Part shown: positions 46,171 through 56,281 of the stretch, piece by piece
Position numbering within the stretch: the stretch's first letter is position 1
Layout: each line of letters opens with the position of its first letter
NCBI RefSeq assembly: GCF_036013645.1
Contig: NZ_CP107869.1
Location: 3,782,001 to 3,846,000, forward strand
Reading direction: 5' to 3'
Origin: Streptomyces sp. NBC_00490
Lineage (GTDB): Bacteria; Actinomycetota; Actinomycetes; Streptomycetales; Streptomycetaceae
DNA length: 64,000 nt
The notes under the pieces: generated by a model
Databases searched by the model: none
Told to the model about the DNA's origin: nothing
Seen by the model: the letters and a program-made list of their open reading frames with translations, nothing else
Position numbers and translations under genes: made by a program

Positions 46171-47493
46171 ATGGCGAATCAAGAGCATCCGATACCCCGG
46201 TTCCCGGCCGGCTTCCTGTGGGGCGTCTCGACCTCGGCCCATCAGATCGAGGGCGCGGCGGAGCTGCGCGAGCCCTCCGTGTGGGACACCTTCACGGCCG
46301 AGCCGGGACGGGTGAAGGACGGCTCGACGGCGGCGGTGGCCGTCGACCACTACCACCGCTACCGCGAGGACGTGGCGCTCCTGGCCGGCCTGGGCGTGGA
46401 CGCGTACCGCTTCTCCGTCTCCTGGCCGCGGGTGCGCGCCGAGGGCGGCCTGGACTTCTACGACCGGCTGGTCGACGAGCTGTGCGCGGCGGGCGTACGA
46501 CCGGTGCCCACCCTCTTCCACTGGGACCTGCCCGCGGCCCTCCAGGAAGGAGGCGGCTGGCTGGAGCGGGACACCGCGGCGCGGTACGCGGAGTACGTCT
46601 CGGTCGTCGCCGAGCGGCTCGGTGACCGTGTCAAGAAGTGGATCACCATCAACGAGCCCGCCGAACACACCCTGTTCGGGCACGCGTTGGGCGCCCACGC
46701 GCCCGGCAAGCAGCTGATGTTCGACGCGCTGCCGGTCGCCCACCATCTGCTGCTGGCCCACGGACTGGGCGTCCAGGCCCTGCGCGCGGCCGGTGCCACC
46801 GACATTGGCATCGCCAACTCGCACGGGCCGACGTGGCCGGCGTCCCAGGAGGCCGCCGACGTGGAGGCGGCGGACTTCTACGACGTCCTGCTGAACCGGC
46901 TGTTCGCGGACCCCATCCTGCTGGGCGAATACCCCGCGGGCCTCGGTGAGTTGATGCCGGGTGACGTGGCGGCCGACCTGAAGGTCATCGGGGAGCCGCT
47001 GGACTTCTACGGCGTCAACTTCTACGCGCCGACCAGGGTGGGCGCCCCGCAGGGTGCGGACATCGAGTTCGGGGGCCTGACGATCCCGGCCGAACTCCCC
47101 TTCTCCGTGCGGCAGATCGAGGACGTCCCGGTGACCGACTTCGGCTGGCCGGTGGTGCCCGAGGCGCTGACGGAACTCCTCACCGGCTTCCGCGAGCGCT
47201 ACGGCGACCGCCTCCCGCCCGTCGTCATCACCGAGAACGGCTGCTCGTACGAGGGCATCCACGACCGGGCCAGGATCGACTACCTGGACGGTCATCTCCG
47301 CGCACTGCACCGGGCGGTCGAGGCGGGTGTGGACGTACGCGGCTACTTCGTGTGGTCGCTGATGGACAACTTCGAGTGGGCCGAGGGCTACGCCCAGCAG
47401 TTCGGGCTCGTGCACGTGAACCTCGACACCCAGGAGCGGACGCCCAAGGACTCGTACGGCTGGTACCAGGAGCTGCTCCGGGCCCAGAGGTGA
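46171..47493 (+). CDS. GH1 family beta-glucosidase
   Basis: A cytoplasmic family 1 glycoside hydrolase of 440 residues. Family marks are FPAGFLWGVSTSAHQIEGAA, DHYHRYREDVALLAGLGVDAYRFSVSWPRV, the acid/base Glu in ITINEPAEH and the nucleophile Glu in PPVVITENGCSYEG. The C-terminus has VRGYFVWSLMDNFEWAEGY. It lacks a signal peptide, so the substrate must be imported, and the next gene, overlapping by GTGA, is a sugar-type MFS transporter. Start 46171 gives the usual N-terminus; 46159 is possible. Confidence 0.94.
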   Translation: MANQEHPIPRFPAGFLWGVSTSAHQIEGAAELREPSVWDTFTAEPGRVKDGSTAAVAVDHYHRYREDVALLAGLGVDAYRFSVSWPRVRAEGGLDFYDRLVDELCAAGVRPVPTLFHWDLPAALQEGGGWLERDTAARYAEYVSVVAERLGDRVKKWITINEPAEHTLFGHALGAHAPGKQLMFDALPVAHHLLLAHGLGVQALRAAGATDIGIANSHGPTWPASQEAADVEAADFYDVLLNRLFADPILLGEYPAGLGELMPGDVAADLKVIGEPLDFYGVNFYAPTRVGAPQGADIEFGGLTIPAELPFSVRQIEDVPVTDFGWPVVPEALTELLTGFRERYGDRLPPVVITENGCSYEGIHDRARIDYLDGHLRALHRAVEAGVDVRGYFVWSLMDNFEWAEGYAQQFGLVHVNLDTQERTPKDSYGWYQELLRAQR

Positions 47494-48728
47494 CCACGGC
47501 CCTCACCGAGCCGGCCGACCGGGTCGGCCGGGGCTGGACGACGGCGCTCTCGCTGGCCAACGTGGCGATCTGGGTGGGCTGGTACGGCCCGCTCCAGATC
47601 CTGCTGGCCCGGCAGGCGGAGGACTTCGCGCCAGGCGCCGGGATGTCGAAGGAGTCGCTGCTGGCGTGGGTGACCGGCGTCGGCGCGGTGGTGTCACTGG
47701 CCGCCAACCCGTTCTTCGGCGCGCTGTCGGACCGCACCACGAGCCACCGGGGCCGCCGTACCCCGTGGATCGTGGCCGGTGCGGCCGGTGGCGCGCTGTC
47801 GCTGCTGCTGCTCGCGGGCGCGGGCGGGCTGTGGCTGATGATGCTCGGCTGGTGCCTGGTCCAGCTGACCCTCAACGCGGCCTTCGCGGCAGTGACCGCG
47901 GCGGTGCCGGACCGGGTGCCCCGGTTGCAGCGGGGTGCGGTGGGCGGCTGGCTGGGGGCGGCGCAGATCCTCGGGGCGGTCGCCGGTACGGGGCTGGCGA
48001 CGGCGGCCGGCGGGATCGCCGCGGGGTACGCGGCCTGTGCGGCCTTCACGCTGGCGGGCGTACTGCCGTACGTGCTCCGCTACGAGGATCTGCGGCTGCC
48101 GGTGACGGACCGCCCGGCGTGGTCCGCGAAGACCTTCCTCCGCGGGTTCTGGCTGAGCCCGCGCCGCTACCCGGACTTCGCCTGGGCCTGGCTGACCCGC
48201 TTCCTGATCAACCTCAGCAACGCGCTGGTCATCCTCTACCTCCTCTACTACCTGCGGGACCGCCTCCACCACGACGACCCCGAGCGGGGCGTACTGATCC
48301 TGACCGCGGTGAACAGCGTGACACTGCTGGCCACGGTCGTGGTGGGCGGCGTCCGGTCGGACCGGTCGGGCCGCCGCAAGCCGTATGTGCGGTGGTCCGG
48401 GGTGCTGATGGCGGCGGCCACGGCCCTGCTGTCCGTGTGGCAGACCTGGCCGAGCGCGATCGTCGTGGCGGCACTGCTGGGCGTGGGCCTCGGGGTGTTC
48501 ATGTCGGTCGACTTCGCGCTGATGACGGACGTGCTCCCGAAGGCGGGGGACCGCGGCAAGGACCTCGGCGTCATCAACGTGGCCAACTCCCTGCCCCAGG
48601 TCGCCGCCCCCGCCCTCGCCGCACCGATCGTGACGTACCTGGGCGGATACCGGGTGCTGTATCTGGTGGCCGCCGTGGTCGGGTTGGCGGGGGCGGTGCT
48701 GGTGGGGCGGATCAAGGGGGTGGACTAG
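47490..48728 (+). CDS. MFS transporter, probably for a glucoside
   Basis: A permease of 412 residues with about 12 helices. It begins with GWTTALSLANVAIWVGWYGPL and includes the loop motif FFGALSDRTTSHRGRRTPWI, VGGVRSDRSGRRKPYVRW and MSVDFALMTDVLPKAGDRGKDLG, which resemble the SLC45/sucrose-type and glycoside-cation symporter-like branch of MFS. The GTG start overlaps the beta-glucosidase stop, so uptake and hydrolysis of a beta-glucoside are probably coupled (inference). Confidence 0.88.
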   Translation: MTTALTEPADRVGRGWTTALSLANVAIWVGWYGPLQILLARQAEDFAPGAGMSKESLLAWVTGVGAVVSLAANPFFGALSDRTTSHRGRRTPWIVAGAAGGALSLLLLAGAGGLWLMMLGWCLVQLTLNAAFAAVTAAVPDRVPRLQRGAVGGWLGAAQILGAVAGTGLATAAGGIAAGYAACAAFTLAGVLPYVLRYEDLRLPVTDRPAWSAKTFLRGFWLSPRRYPDFAWAWLTRFLINLSNALVILYLLYYLRDRLHHDDPERGVLILTAVNSVTLLATVVVGGVRSDRSGRRKPYVRWSGVLMAAATALLSVWQTWPSAIVVAALLGVGLGVFMSVDFALMTDVLPKAGDRGKDLGVINVANSLPQVAAPALAAPIVTYLGGYRVLYLVAAVVGLAGAVLVGRIKGVD

Positions 48729-48756
48729 GAGTGGACCAGCGCTGGACCAGGGCCGG

Positions 48757-49611
48757 TCACAGGGCGCCTGCGTCCCGGGCCGACCAGACGCTGGGGTACA
48801 GCGGGCGGAAGCCGAGCTCCCGGCGGATGCGCTCGGTGGAGGTGATGCCGAGCCACGGGTCGGGATCCGTGCGGTCGTGGAGTTCGGCGGGGACCTCGAC
48901 GCCGTTGAGCTCGTGCAGTTCGAGTGCCGTGACGGGGGCGTCGTCGGAGATGTTGTAGATCCGGCCGGCGACCCCCGGCGCGTACAGGAGACGCAGCAGC
49001 CCCTGGGCGACATCCGCGTGATGGACCATCTGCAAGCGCTGGGCCGACGCCCAGTTCCGGGCCCACATCAGGGACTGGGCCAGGTGCGGATCGCCCTCGC
49101 CGTAGACGAAGACGAGCCGGCCGACCCGCACGTCCAGGCCTTCCAGGGCGAGCAGTTCCCGTTCGGCCGCCGCCTTCGACTCGGTGTAGGCGCCCCACAT
49201 CTCGCCGCCGGGCCGGCTCTCGTCCTCCTCGGTCAGCGGGCGGCCGCGTCCGAGCCCGTACACGAGCCCGGTGCTGACCTGCACGAAGCGCTGCACGCCG
49301 GCGGCGAGCGCAGCGTGCCCCAGTGCGACGGCCACATCCCGATTGACGGCCCAGGCCTCCTCGTCCGGGACCCCGCGGAAGGAGGCCGCGATGTTGACGA
49401 CCGCGTCCACCCCGGCGACCGCCTTGCCGAGCACCCCGTCGTCCCGCAGATCCCCCACCACGATCTCGGCGCCCGACCCCGCGAACCGCTCCGCCCGTTC
49501 CGCGTCCCTCACCAGCACCCGCACCCGCTCCCCCGGCCGGGCCTGCGCCAGCAGCCGGGGCACGAACCGACGGCCGACCTGTCCTGTCGTACCCGTCACC
49601 AACGTCAGCAT
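48757..49611 (-). CDS. NAD-dependent epimerase/dehydratase family protein
   Basis: An extended SDR of about 284 residues. It has the glycine motif TGTTGQVGRRF, GDLRDDGVLGKAVAGVDAVV, a Ser in VSTGLVYG and Tyr/Lys in YTESK. AGGAG lies 6 bases before the ATG at 49611; a second ATG one codon earlier is closer than ideal. It is divergent from an MmyB-type XRE regulator, which likely controls it. Substrate unknown. Confidence 0.88.
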   Translation of the reverse strand: MLTLVTGTTGQVGRRFVPRLLAQARPGERVRVLVRDAERAERFAGSGAEIVVGDLRDDGVLGKAVAGVDAVVNIAASFRGVPDEEAWAVNRDVAVALGHAALAAGVQRFVQVSTGLVYGLGRGRPLTEEDESRPGGEMWGAYTESKAAAERELLALEGLDVRVGRLVFVYGEGDPHLAQSLMWARNWASAQRLQMVHHADVAQGLLRLLYAPGVAGRIYNISDDAPVTALELHELNGVEVPAELHDRTDPDPWLGITSTERIRRELGFRPLYPSVWSARDAGAL

Positions 49612-49689
49612 CATGTGCTCCTCTCGGTCGGTGCCCAGCCTCCGCGGGGGCCGGGCCGGCCGGGAGAGACCTTCCGATCGGGGGACCGC

Positions 49690-49716
49690 CAGTCCCTGGA
49701 TAAGCCGGGCGGACTG
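49690..49716. promoter_or_regulatory. inverted repeat CAGTCC-N15-GGACTG, candidate operator
   Basis: Six-base arms in the divergent region between the epimerase and the XRE regulator, close to the regulator start. The spacer includes CTGGATAAG, which resembles the CCAGGATAAAG at the other XRE regulator promoter (18979-18989). Confidence 0.35.
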
Positions 49717-49731
49717 CCGCAGCCTTGAGGG

Positions 49732-50595
49732 GTGAACCGAGCCGAACTCGCCGACTTCCTGCGCCGTGGCCGTGCCCGACTGGAGCCCTCGGACGTGGGG
49801 CTGGTCCCTGGGGCCCGCCGCCGTATCCAGGGCCTGCGCCGGGAGGAGGTGGCCGCGCTGACCGGCATGTCGGTGGACTACTACACGCGCCTCGAACAGC
49901 GCAGGGGCCCGCGTCCGTCCCGCCAGATGCTGACGGCACTGGCCCGCGCGCTGCGCCTGACGGACGACGAACGGGACCACCTCTTCCACCTGGCGGGCGA
50001 GGAGCCGCCACGCCGGCAGCCGACGTCGTCGCACGTGCGCCCGGGCCTGCTGCTGATCCTGGACCGCCTCCACGACACCCCGGCGCAGGTCGTGAGCGAC
50101 ACCGGGGAGGTGCTGGCCCAGAACGCGCCGGCGAAGGCACTCGCGGGTGACGCCGCAGCCCGCCCGCCCCGCGACCGCAACCTGATCCGCCGCTTCTTCC
50201 TCGACCCGACGGCGAGGGAGCTCTTCCCGCCCGAGGACCATCCGGCAATGGCCCGCGTCCAGGTGGCGAGCCTCCGCGCGGTGACCGCGGCGCGCCCCGA
50301 CGACCCCGAAGCGGCGGCCCTCGTGGCGGAACTCCGCTCCCGCAGCCAGGAGTTCGCCCACCTCTGGACGGCCCACGAGGTCTCGCTACGCCGCGCCTCC
50401 ACGAAGCGCTTCCGCCACCCGGTGGTCGGCCTCCTGGAACTCGACTGCGAGATCCTCCTCAGCCACGAACACCACCACCAACTGATCGTCTACACAGCCC
50501 GCCCAGGCACGGAGTCCCACGAACGCCTCCAACGACTGCGCCAAACGTCTCTCGCCCCCGCCGCCCTTACCCATCACAGCCCGTCCGGCGTTTGA
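49732..50595 (+). CDS. XRE-family regulator with MmyB-like ligand-binding domain
   Basis: A regulator of 287 residues, paralogous to the one at 18055. It has NRAELADFLRRGRARLEPSD and RRIQGLRREEVAALTGMSVD then YYTRLEQRRGPRPSRQ for the helix-turn-helix, then the MmyB-like domain with DTGEVLAQNAPAKALAGD, DRNLIRRFFLDPTARELF and a C-terminal VVGLLELDCEILLSHEHHHQ. Starts at GTG. Its last codons and stop (SPSGV) lie inside a dispersed terminator repeat, so the C-terminus has been reshaped by that repeat. Divergent from the epimerase. Confidence 0.9.
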   Translation: MNRAELADFLRRGRARLEPSDVGLVPGARRRIQGLRREEVAALTGMSVDYYTRLEQRRGPRPSRQMLTALARALRLTDDERDHLFHLAGEEPPRRQPTSSHVRPGLLLILDRLHDTPAQVVSDTGEVLAQNAPAKALAGDAAARPPRDRNLIRRFFLDPTARELFPPEDHPAMARVQVASLRAVTAARPDDPEAAALVAELRSRSQEFAHLWTAHEVSLRRASTKRFRHPVVGLLELDCEILLSHEHHHQLIVYTARPGTESHERLQRLRQTSLAPAALTHHSPSGV

Positions 50596-50683
50596 GGACG
50601 AGGCCCGTTCAGGGCCGAAGCGGGGGTCTGGGGGCGCAGCCCCCAGGGATGGGACGGGTAGGGGCGGCGGGGGCGAGGAACAG
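50572..50683 (+). repeat. dispersed terminator repeat family 1, copy B
   Basis: About 110 bases nearly identical, as reverse complement, to 13911-14016. It starts inside the last codons of the XRE gene, provides its stop codon (in GCGTTTGAGG), contains the hairpin CTGGGGGC-GCA-GCCCCCAG (50628-50646) and ends next to the stop of the convergent era gene. Confidence 0.75.
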
Positions 50684-50685
50684 GC

Positions 50686-51639
50686 TCAGAAGCCCAGCTT
50701 GCGCAGCTGGCGGGGGTCGCGTTGCCAGTCCTTCGCGACCTTCACGTGGAGGTCGAGGAAGACCGGCGTCCCCAGCAGCGCCTCGATCTGCTTGCGGGAC
50801 TTGATGCCGACCTCCTTCAGGCGCTTGCCCTTGGGGCCGATGATGATGCCCTTCTGGCTGGGGCGCTCGATGTAGACGAAGGCGTGGATGTCGAGGAGGG
50901 GCTTGTCGGCGGGCCGGTCCTCGCGGGGCAGCATCTCCTCCACCACGACCGCGATGGAGTGCGGAAGCTCGTCGCGGACACCCTCCAGCGCCGCCTCCCG
51001 GATCAACTCCGCGATCATGACCTGCTCGGGCTCGTCCGTGAGGTCGCCCTCGGGGTACAGCGCCGGCCCCTCGGGCAGCAGCGGCACGATCAGGTCGGCC
51101 AGCAGATCCACCTGCTGGTCAGCGACCGCCGAGACGGGAACGATCTCGGCCCACTCGAAGCCGAGCTCCTTGCCGAGCTGGTCGATGGCGATGAGCTGCT
51201 CGGCCAGCGTCTTGGAGTCCACCAGGTCCGTCTTGGTGACGATCGCGATCTTCGGCGTCTTCTTGATCGACGCCAGCTCCTTCGCGATGAAGCGGTCACC
51301 GGGACCGAGCTTCTCGTTCGCCGGAAGGCAGAACCCGATCACGTCGACCTCGGCCCACGTCGTCCGCACGATGTCGTTCAGGCGCTGGCCCAGCAGCGTG
51401 CGCGGCTTGTGCAGCCCAGGCGTGTCCACCAGGATCAGCTGCGCCTCCGGGCGGTGCACGATCCCCCGTACCGTGTGCCGCGTGGTCTGCGGCTGGTCCG
51501 CGGTGATCGCCACCTTCTGGCCGACCAGAGCGTTCGTGAGGGTGGACTTGCCCGCGTTGGGGCGGCCCACGAAGCAGGCGAAGCCCGCACGGTGGCCGGA
51601 CTCGGCGGACTGCTCGGATGACTGGCTGCGAACGCTCAT
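50686..51639 (-). CDS. era: GTPase Era
   Basis: An essential GTPase that binds 16S rRNA near its 3' end during 30S assembly; 317 residues. G1 is GRPNAGKST, G2 is near QTTRHTVRG, G3 is DTPGLHKP, G4 is TKTDLVD and G5 is VSA. The C-terminal KH domain has PSQKGIIIGPKGKRLKEVG. The ATG at 51639 with GGGAG 9-10 bases upstream is preferred; 51648 is also possible. It is convergent with the XRE gene and divergent from amtB, separated from the ybeY and cytidine-deaminase-like genes with which it is clustered in Bacillus. Confidence 0.95.
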   Translation of the reverse strand: MSVRSQSSEQSAESGHRAGFACFVGRPNAGKSTLTNALVGQKVAITADQPQTTRHTVRGIVHRPEAQLILVDTPGLHKPRTLLGQRLNDIVRTTWAEVDVIGFCLPANEKLGPGDRFIAKELASIKKTPKIAIVTKTDLVDSKTLAEQLIAIDQLGKELGFEWAEIVPVSAVADQQVDLLADLIVPLLPEGPALYPEGDLTDEPEQVMIAELIREAALEGVRDELPHSIAVVVEEMLPREDRPADKPLLDIHAFVYIERPSQKGIIIGPKGKRLKEVGIKSRKQIEALLGTPVFLDLHVKVAKDWQRDPRQLRKLGF

Positions 51640-51712
51640 GGCGCCCATTCTCCCTGATCCCCGGAGCCCCGCCGCACAACCGGCCACACCCGCCCCCGAC
51701 GGTGAGGTCCCG

Positions 51713-51766
51713 GTAACCCGTACGCAACGAAACGTGACGGAAACACGCCGGTACACATCCGGTAAC
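51713..51766 (+). promoter_or_regulatory. possible GlnR-type box upstream of amtB
   Basis: A series of GTAAC/GCAAC/GAAAC/GTACA/GTAAC pentamers at 51713, 51724, 51740, 51751 and 51762, with 11-base steps inside each pair or triple. Streptomyces GlnR sites are GTnAC and GAAAC pentamers with 6-base spacers, so this arrangement fits loosely. Sequence quality is too degenerate to be sure. Confidence 0.35.
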
Positions 51767-51812
51767 GCACGCCGGTGACCCTCTGACGAGCCCCCACCTC
51801 GATGGAGACCCC

Positions 51813-53470
<1,658 letters not shown>

Positions 53471-53481
53471 GCCGGGGCGTC

Positions 53482-53804
53482 ATGGGAGGTGAGCGGTACG
53501 TCCTAGTCGAGGCCGACGACGGCATCACCGATCACGCGTGGACCCTCACGGAGAAGATCCACGTGGGCGGGCACGAGCAGGCCGTGGCACATGGACGAGC
53601 TGGATGGTGGACGTCACCTTCTCCACCTGGAGCACGGACCCGGAGGGGCCCAGGACCCTCGCGATCGAGCACTTCCGGGTCACCGTCGCGGAGCTGCTGA
53701 CGACACACGAACCGGCTCCCGCCGAACCGCCCGAGTCCCCGCAGAAGGGCCGCCTGCGCCGCGCCCTCGGCGGCTGGTCCCGGCCCGTGTCCGCCGCGCC
53801 CTGA
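53482..53804 (+). pseudogene. frameshifted remnant of a conserved hypothetical gene
   Basis: An ATG at 53482 starts GGERYVLVEADDGITDHAWTL, protein-like until about 53600. The sequence then continues sensibly only in another frame, MVDVTFSTWSTDPEGPRTLA and IEHFRVTVAELLTTHEPAPA, to a stop at 53804. The join falls near 53590-53610 and probably also lost some sequence. Its 3' part overlaps the convergent DUF916 gene by 125 bases. Both halves keep G/C-ending codons, so decay is recent. Confidence 0.65.
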
Positions 53805-54708
53805 TCAGCAGGACGACTCCCACGGCCACGACCACCAGCAGCACCGCCGCCGCCAGCCACGGCAGCGCGAAGAAGGAGGCTCCCGCCGACTCGCGGGTGT
53901 CCTCGGCGCTCGCCGTCAGGGTCACCTCACCCCAGTCCAGCTGCGGCGCCCCCTTCCACGGCTCACTCAGCCGCACCTTCTGGCCGGGCAGCAGCTCGGA
54001 GGGGATCCTCGTCAGGTCACGGGCGAGCAGCGTGCGGCCGAAGAGGCCCGTCGCCCGCAGCTCCACCTTCGGGTTCAGGGTGAGATTGCCGGTGTTGTGG
54101 AGGGTGTACGAGACCGTCGCCGCGCTGTCGCCGAAGCCGGGCACGAGCGGCTGGTGGTGGGCGACACGGACGTCCTCGACGGAGATCGCGGGCAGGGTGG
54201 GCCCGCCGACCCGGAGGTAGAGGCGGGCGGCGACGGCCCGCTGCACCCCGAGCGCGACGGAACCGTCCCCGCGGTCGACGCGCTCGTCGAGCGCCACGAT
54301 CGCGCCGGGGTGGTCGCCGGGTTCGGCGCCGTCGGGCACCTTCAGCGTGAAGGGGACGGTGACCTTGCCGTGCCCCGGGACCTTGATCCGGGACTTCGCG
54401 GGCTTCGCCCACACACCGACGCCGCGCATCTTCTCTGTCACGGTGCGTACGGCGAATCCACCGTCGCGCGCGGTGTTGTAGGCGTCGGCGGAGTACAGCC
54501 GGAACGTCATGGGCTCGGCCGTCTTGTTGACGACGACCACCTTGTCCTCGATGGTCTGCCCGGGATCGGCGAACAGGTAGAAGTACGGCCGCTCGGCCAC
54601 CGACCCGGACACGGGGTAGACGGACCAGCTCCCGTTGTCGGCGGCGTGCGAGGGCGCGGCGAGGGCGGTGAGCAGCAGGCTCAGCAGCAGGACGTACAGC
54701 TTGCGCAT
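53680..54708 (-). CDS. DUF916-type (WxL-associated) membrane-anchored protein
   Basis: A surface protein of 342 residues. It has a signal peptide (MRKLYVLLLSLLLTALAAPS then HAAD), a DUF916-like beta domain (about residues 25-150) with FADPGQTIEDKVVVVNKTAEPMTFRLYSADA, and a second domain with DHPGAIVAL and GNLTLNPKVELRATG. A membrane helix follows (LPWLAAAVLLVVVAVGVVLL) and then a basic cytoplasmic tail. DUF916 proteins bind peptidoglycan and partner with WxL proteins. It is 54 bases downstream of the WxL-type gene and forms an operon with it. Confidence 0.83.
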   Translation of the reverse strand: MRKLYVLLLSLLLTALAAPSHAADNGSWSVYPVSGSVAERPYFYLFADPGQTIEDKVVVVNKTAEPMTFRLYSADAYNTARDGGFAVRTVTEKMRGVGVWAKPAKSRIKVPGHGKVTVPFTLKVPDGAEPGDHPGAIVALDERVDRGDGSVALGVQRAVAARLYLRVGGPTLPAISVEDVRVAHHQPLVPGFGDSAATVSYTLHNTGNLTLNPKVELRATGLFGRTLLARDLTRIPSELLPGQKVRLSEPWKGAPQLDWGEVTLTASAEDTRESAGASFFALPWLAAAVLLVVVAVGVVLLIRARRTRAGTSRRGRGAGGPSAGTRAVRREPVRVSSAAPRR

Positions 54709-54762
54709 GGGTGCGGACCCCCACGGGACGAGGTGGACGGGCGGGTGCGGACGCCCGTACGG

Positions 54763-56094
54763 TCAGCTGAGCGTGAGGGTGAGAACGCCGGAGTACGAGC
54801 CCGGAGGCGTGAACGCCGGTACGTTCAGGGAGAGTTCGGCCTTCGCGGTGAACTCACCGCCGGTCGTCGTGTCGGCGGGCGCCGACGCGAGCGTCGCCCC
54901 GGACGAGCCGACCTTGCCCGCCGAACCGGCCTGGCAGGTGCTGGGGCTGCCCGCCTTGGTGTCGCAGGCGGGGGTCCAGTTCAGCTGGTCGGCACCGATG
55001 GTGACACCGGGTCCGGTGAAGGCGGTGACCTTGCCGGTCAGGGACCAGCCCGCGGTACCGCCACGGAAGTCCTTGACGGTCACGGCGTTGAGGTTGCCGG
55101 TGGAGGCGCCGCCCGCGCCGTACTCGACCGCCGACAGGGAGACGGTGTCCCCGGCCTGGGTCATGGACAGGACTCCGCCGCGCACGGTGGTGGTGAGTTT
55201 CTGGGCGTTGTCGGGGACGGGTGTGTCGTCGATGACGGTGTAGGCGACCGGACCGGCGCCCAGTGCGGCGTCCCAGCTGCTCCCTTCGTAGGCCACGATG
55301 CCGGTCGTGGTCTTGTCGTTGACGACCAGCGAGCCGCTGATGGCACCGCTCGCGTCCGCCGTCACGGTCGCCTTGTCCCCGGTCTGGCTGGAACCGGCGC
55401 GTCCGGCGAGGGTGACGGTGGCGCCCGGGGTGAAGTGGCTGCCGGTGACGGTGACACCTGCGCCGGGGTTGCCGGAGCTCGAACCCAGCGCGATGGCACG
55501 GGTGTTGGGCCCGGGAGCATCGCTCGCCGTGAGGGTCACGGAGCCCGGGGCGGGCGGGGTGATGACGGTGCAGGGGGTGTCCAGCTCCAGCAGGTAGCTG
55601 GTGTGGATGTTGTAGTCGCCGGGCGAGAGCGTGATGGCGCCCGTGGCGGTGACCGTGAAGCTGCCGGTCATGCTGAACGAGGGGAACGCGGCGTTGCCCG
55701 GTACCGGATTGTTCTTCTTCGGCCCGGCGACCGTGACGTTCCCGCTCTGCGCCCCGCTCAGGACGGCCTTGCCGGACGGCGTCATGATGTCGGCCGGCAG
55801 GTCGATGGCGGTGGGGTTGCTCGCGGCGGGCTTGACGACGGTGTACGTCACGTCGACGGTGTCGCCGACGTAGGGGGTGGTGTCGCTGACCGTGATGATC
55901 GCGGTGGTGGTGCCCTCGATCGGCGGGAGTCCCGAGATGGCGGGCGGGACACAGCGGGTGGCGAAGTCGACGTTGTCGGCGGCCTGGGCCTGACCGGTCA
56001 GCGCGCCGCCCGTGGTGACCGCGAGGGCGGTGGCGCCGAGCAGCGCGGCGAGACGGTGTCTTCGACTTCTGGGTCCGGGCGCTTGGGATCTCAT
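54763..56094 (-). CDS. secreted WxL-like domain protein
   Basis: An exported protein of 443 residues with a signal peptide (basic MRSQAPGPRSRRHR, hydrophobic LAALLGATALAVTTGGAL, cleavage near AQAAD). Ig-like/beta repeats follow, such as ITVSDTTPYVGDTVDVTYTV and GAGVTVTGSHFTPGATVTLAG. The C-terminal region carries the WxL features: LNAVTVKDFRG then GWSLTG, and a final ELSLNVPAFTPPGSYSGVLT. No membrane anchor is present, so attachment is probably non-covalent through the DUF916 protein. It is preceded by an alternative hairpin region and the small secreted protein gene. Confidence 0.8.
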   Translation of the reverse strand: MRSQAPGPRSRRHRLAALLGATALAVTTGGALTGQAQAADNVDFATRCVPPAISGLPPIEGTTTAIITVSDTTPYVGDTVDVTYTVVKPAASNPTAIDLPADIMTPSGKAVLSGAQSGNVTVAGPKKNNPVPGNAAFPSFSMTGSFTVTATGAITLSPGDYNIHTSYLLELDTPCTVITPPAPGSVTLTASDAPGPNTRAIALGSSSGNPGAGVTVTGSHFTPGATVTLAGRAGSSQTGDKATVTADASGAISGSLVVNDKTTTGIVAYEGSSWDAALGAGPVAYTVIDDTPVPDNAQKLTTTVRGGVLSMTQAGDTVSLSAVEYGAGGASTGNLNAVTVKDFRGGTAGWSLTGKVTAFTGPGVTIGADQLNWTPACDTKAGSPSTCQAGSAGKVGSSGATLASAPADTTTGGEFTAKAELSLNVPAFTPPGSYSGVLTLTLS

Positions 56095-56194
56095 GTCTGG
56101 TTGCCCCCTCTGAGGGATGCGGGCGCGGCGGCTCTTCTGCGCCGACAGGGGGCATTGATGTGTGGATTGCGTGAGAAGTCAATGGATACGAACC

Positions 56195-56246
56195 GGTGAA
56201 CTGATGGAGCGTCAGTTCACCGTGTCGCCTGGTGAACTGACGCTCC
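56195..56246 (-). promoter_or_regulatory. three-segment alternative hairpin between secreted-protein genes
   Basis: GGTGAACTGA (56195-56204), TCAGTTCACC (56212-56221) and GGTGAACTGA (56231-56240) can pair in two mutually exclusive ways. The outer pairing extends to a perfect 16-base-pair stem (56206-56221 with 56231-56246). Such an arrangement resembles an attenuator, or a terminator that can be disrupted, located between the small secreted protein and the WxL gene. Confidence 0.6.
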
Positions 56247-56281
56247 GGACAAGCGGGTTGGACCGGTTCGGTTGCAGATTC

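Noticed and set aside
54097..56199. Open frame of 700 codons opposite the WxL operon
   Set aside because: Gly/Asp/Arg low-complexity shadow of the genes on the minus strand.
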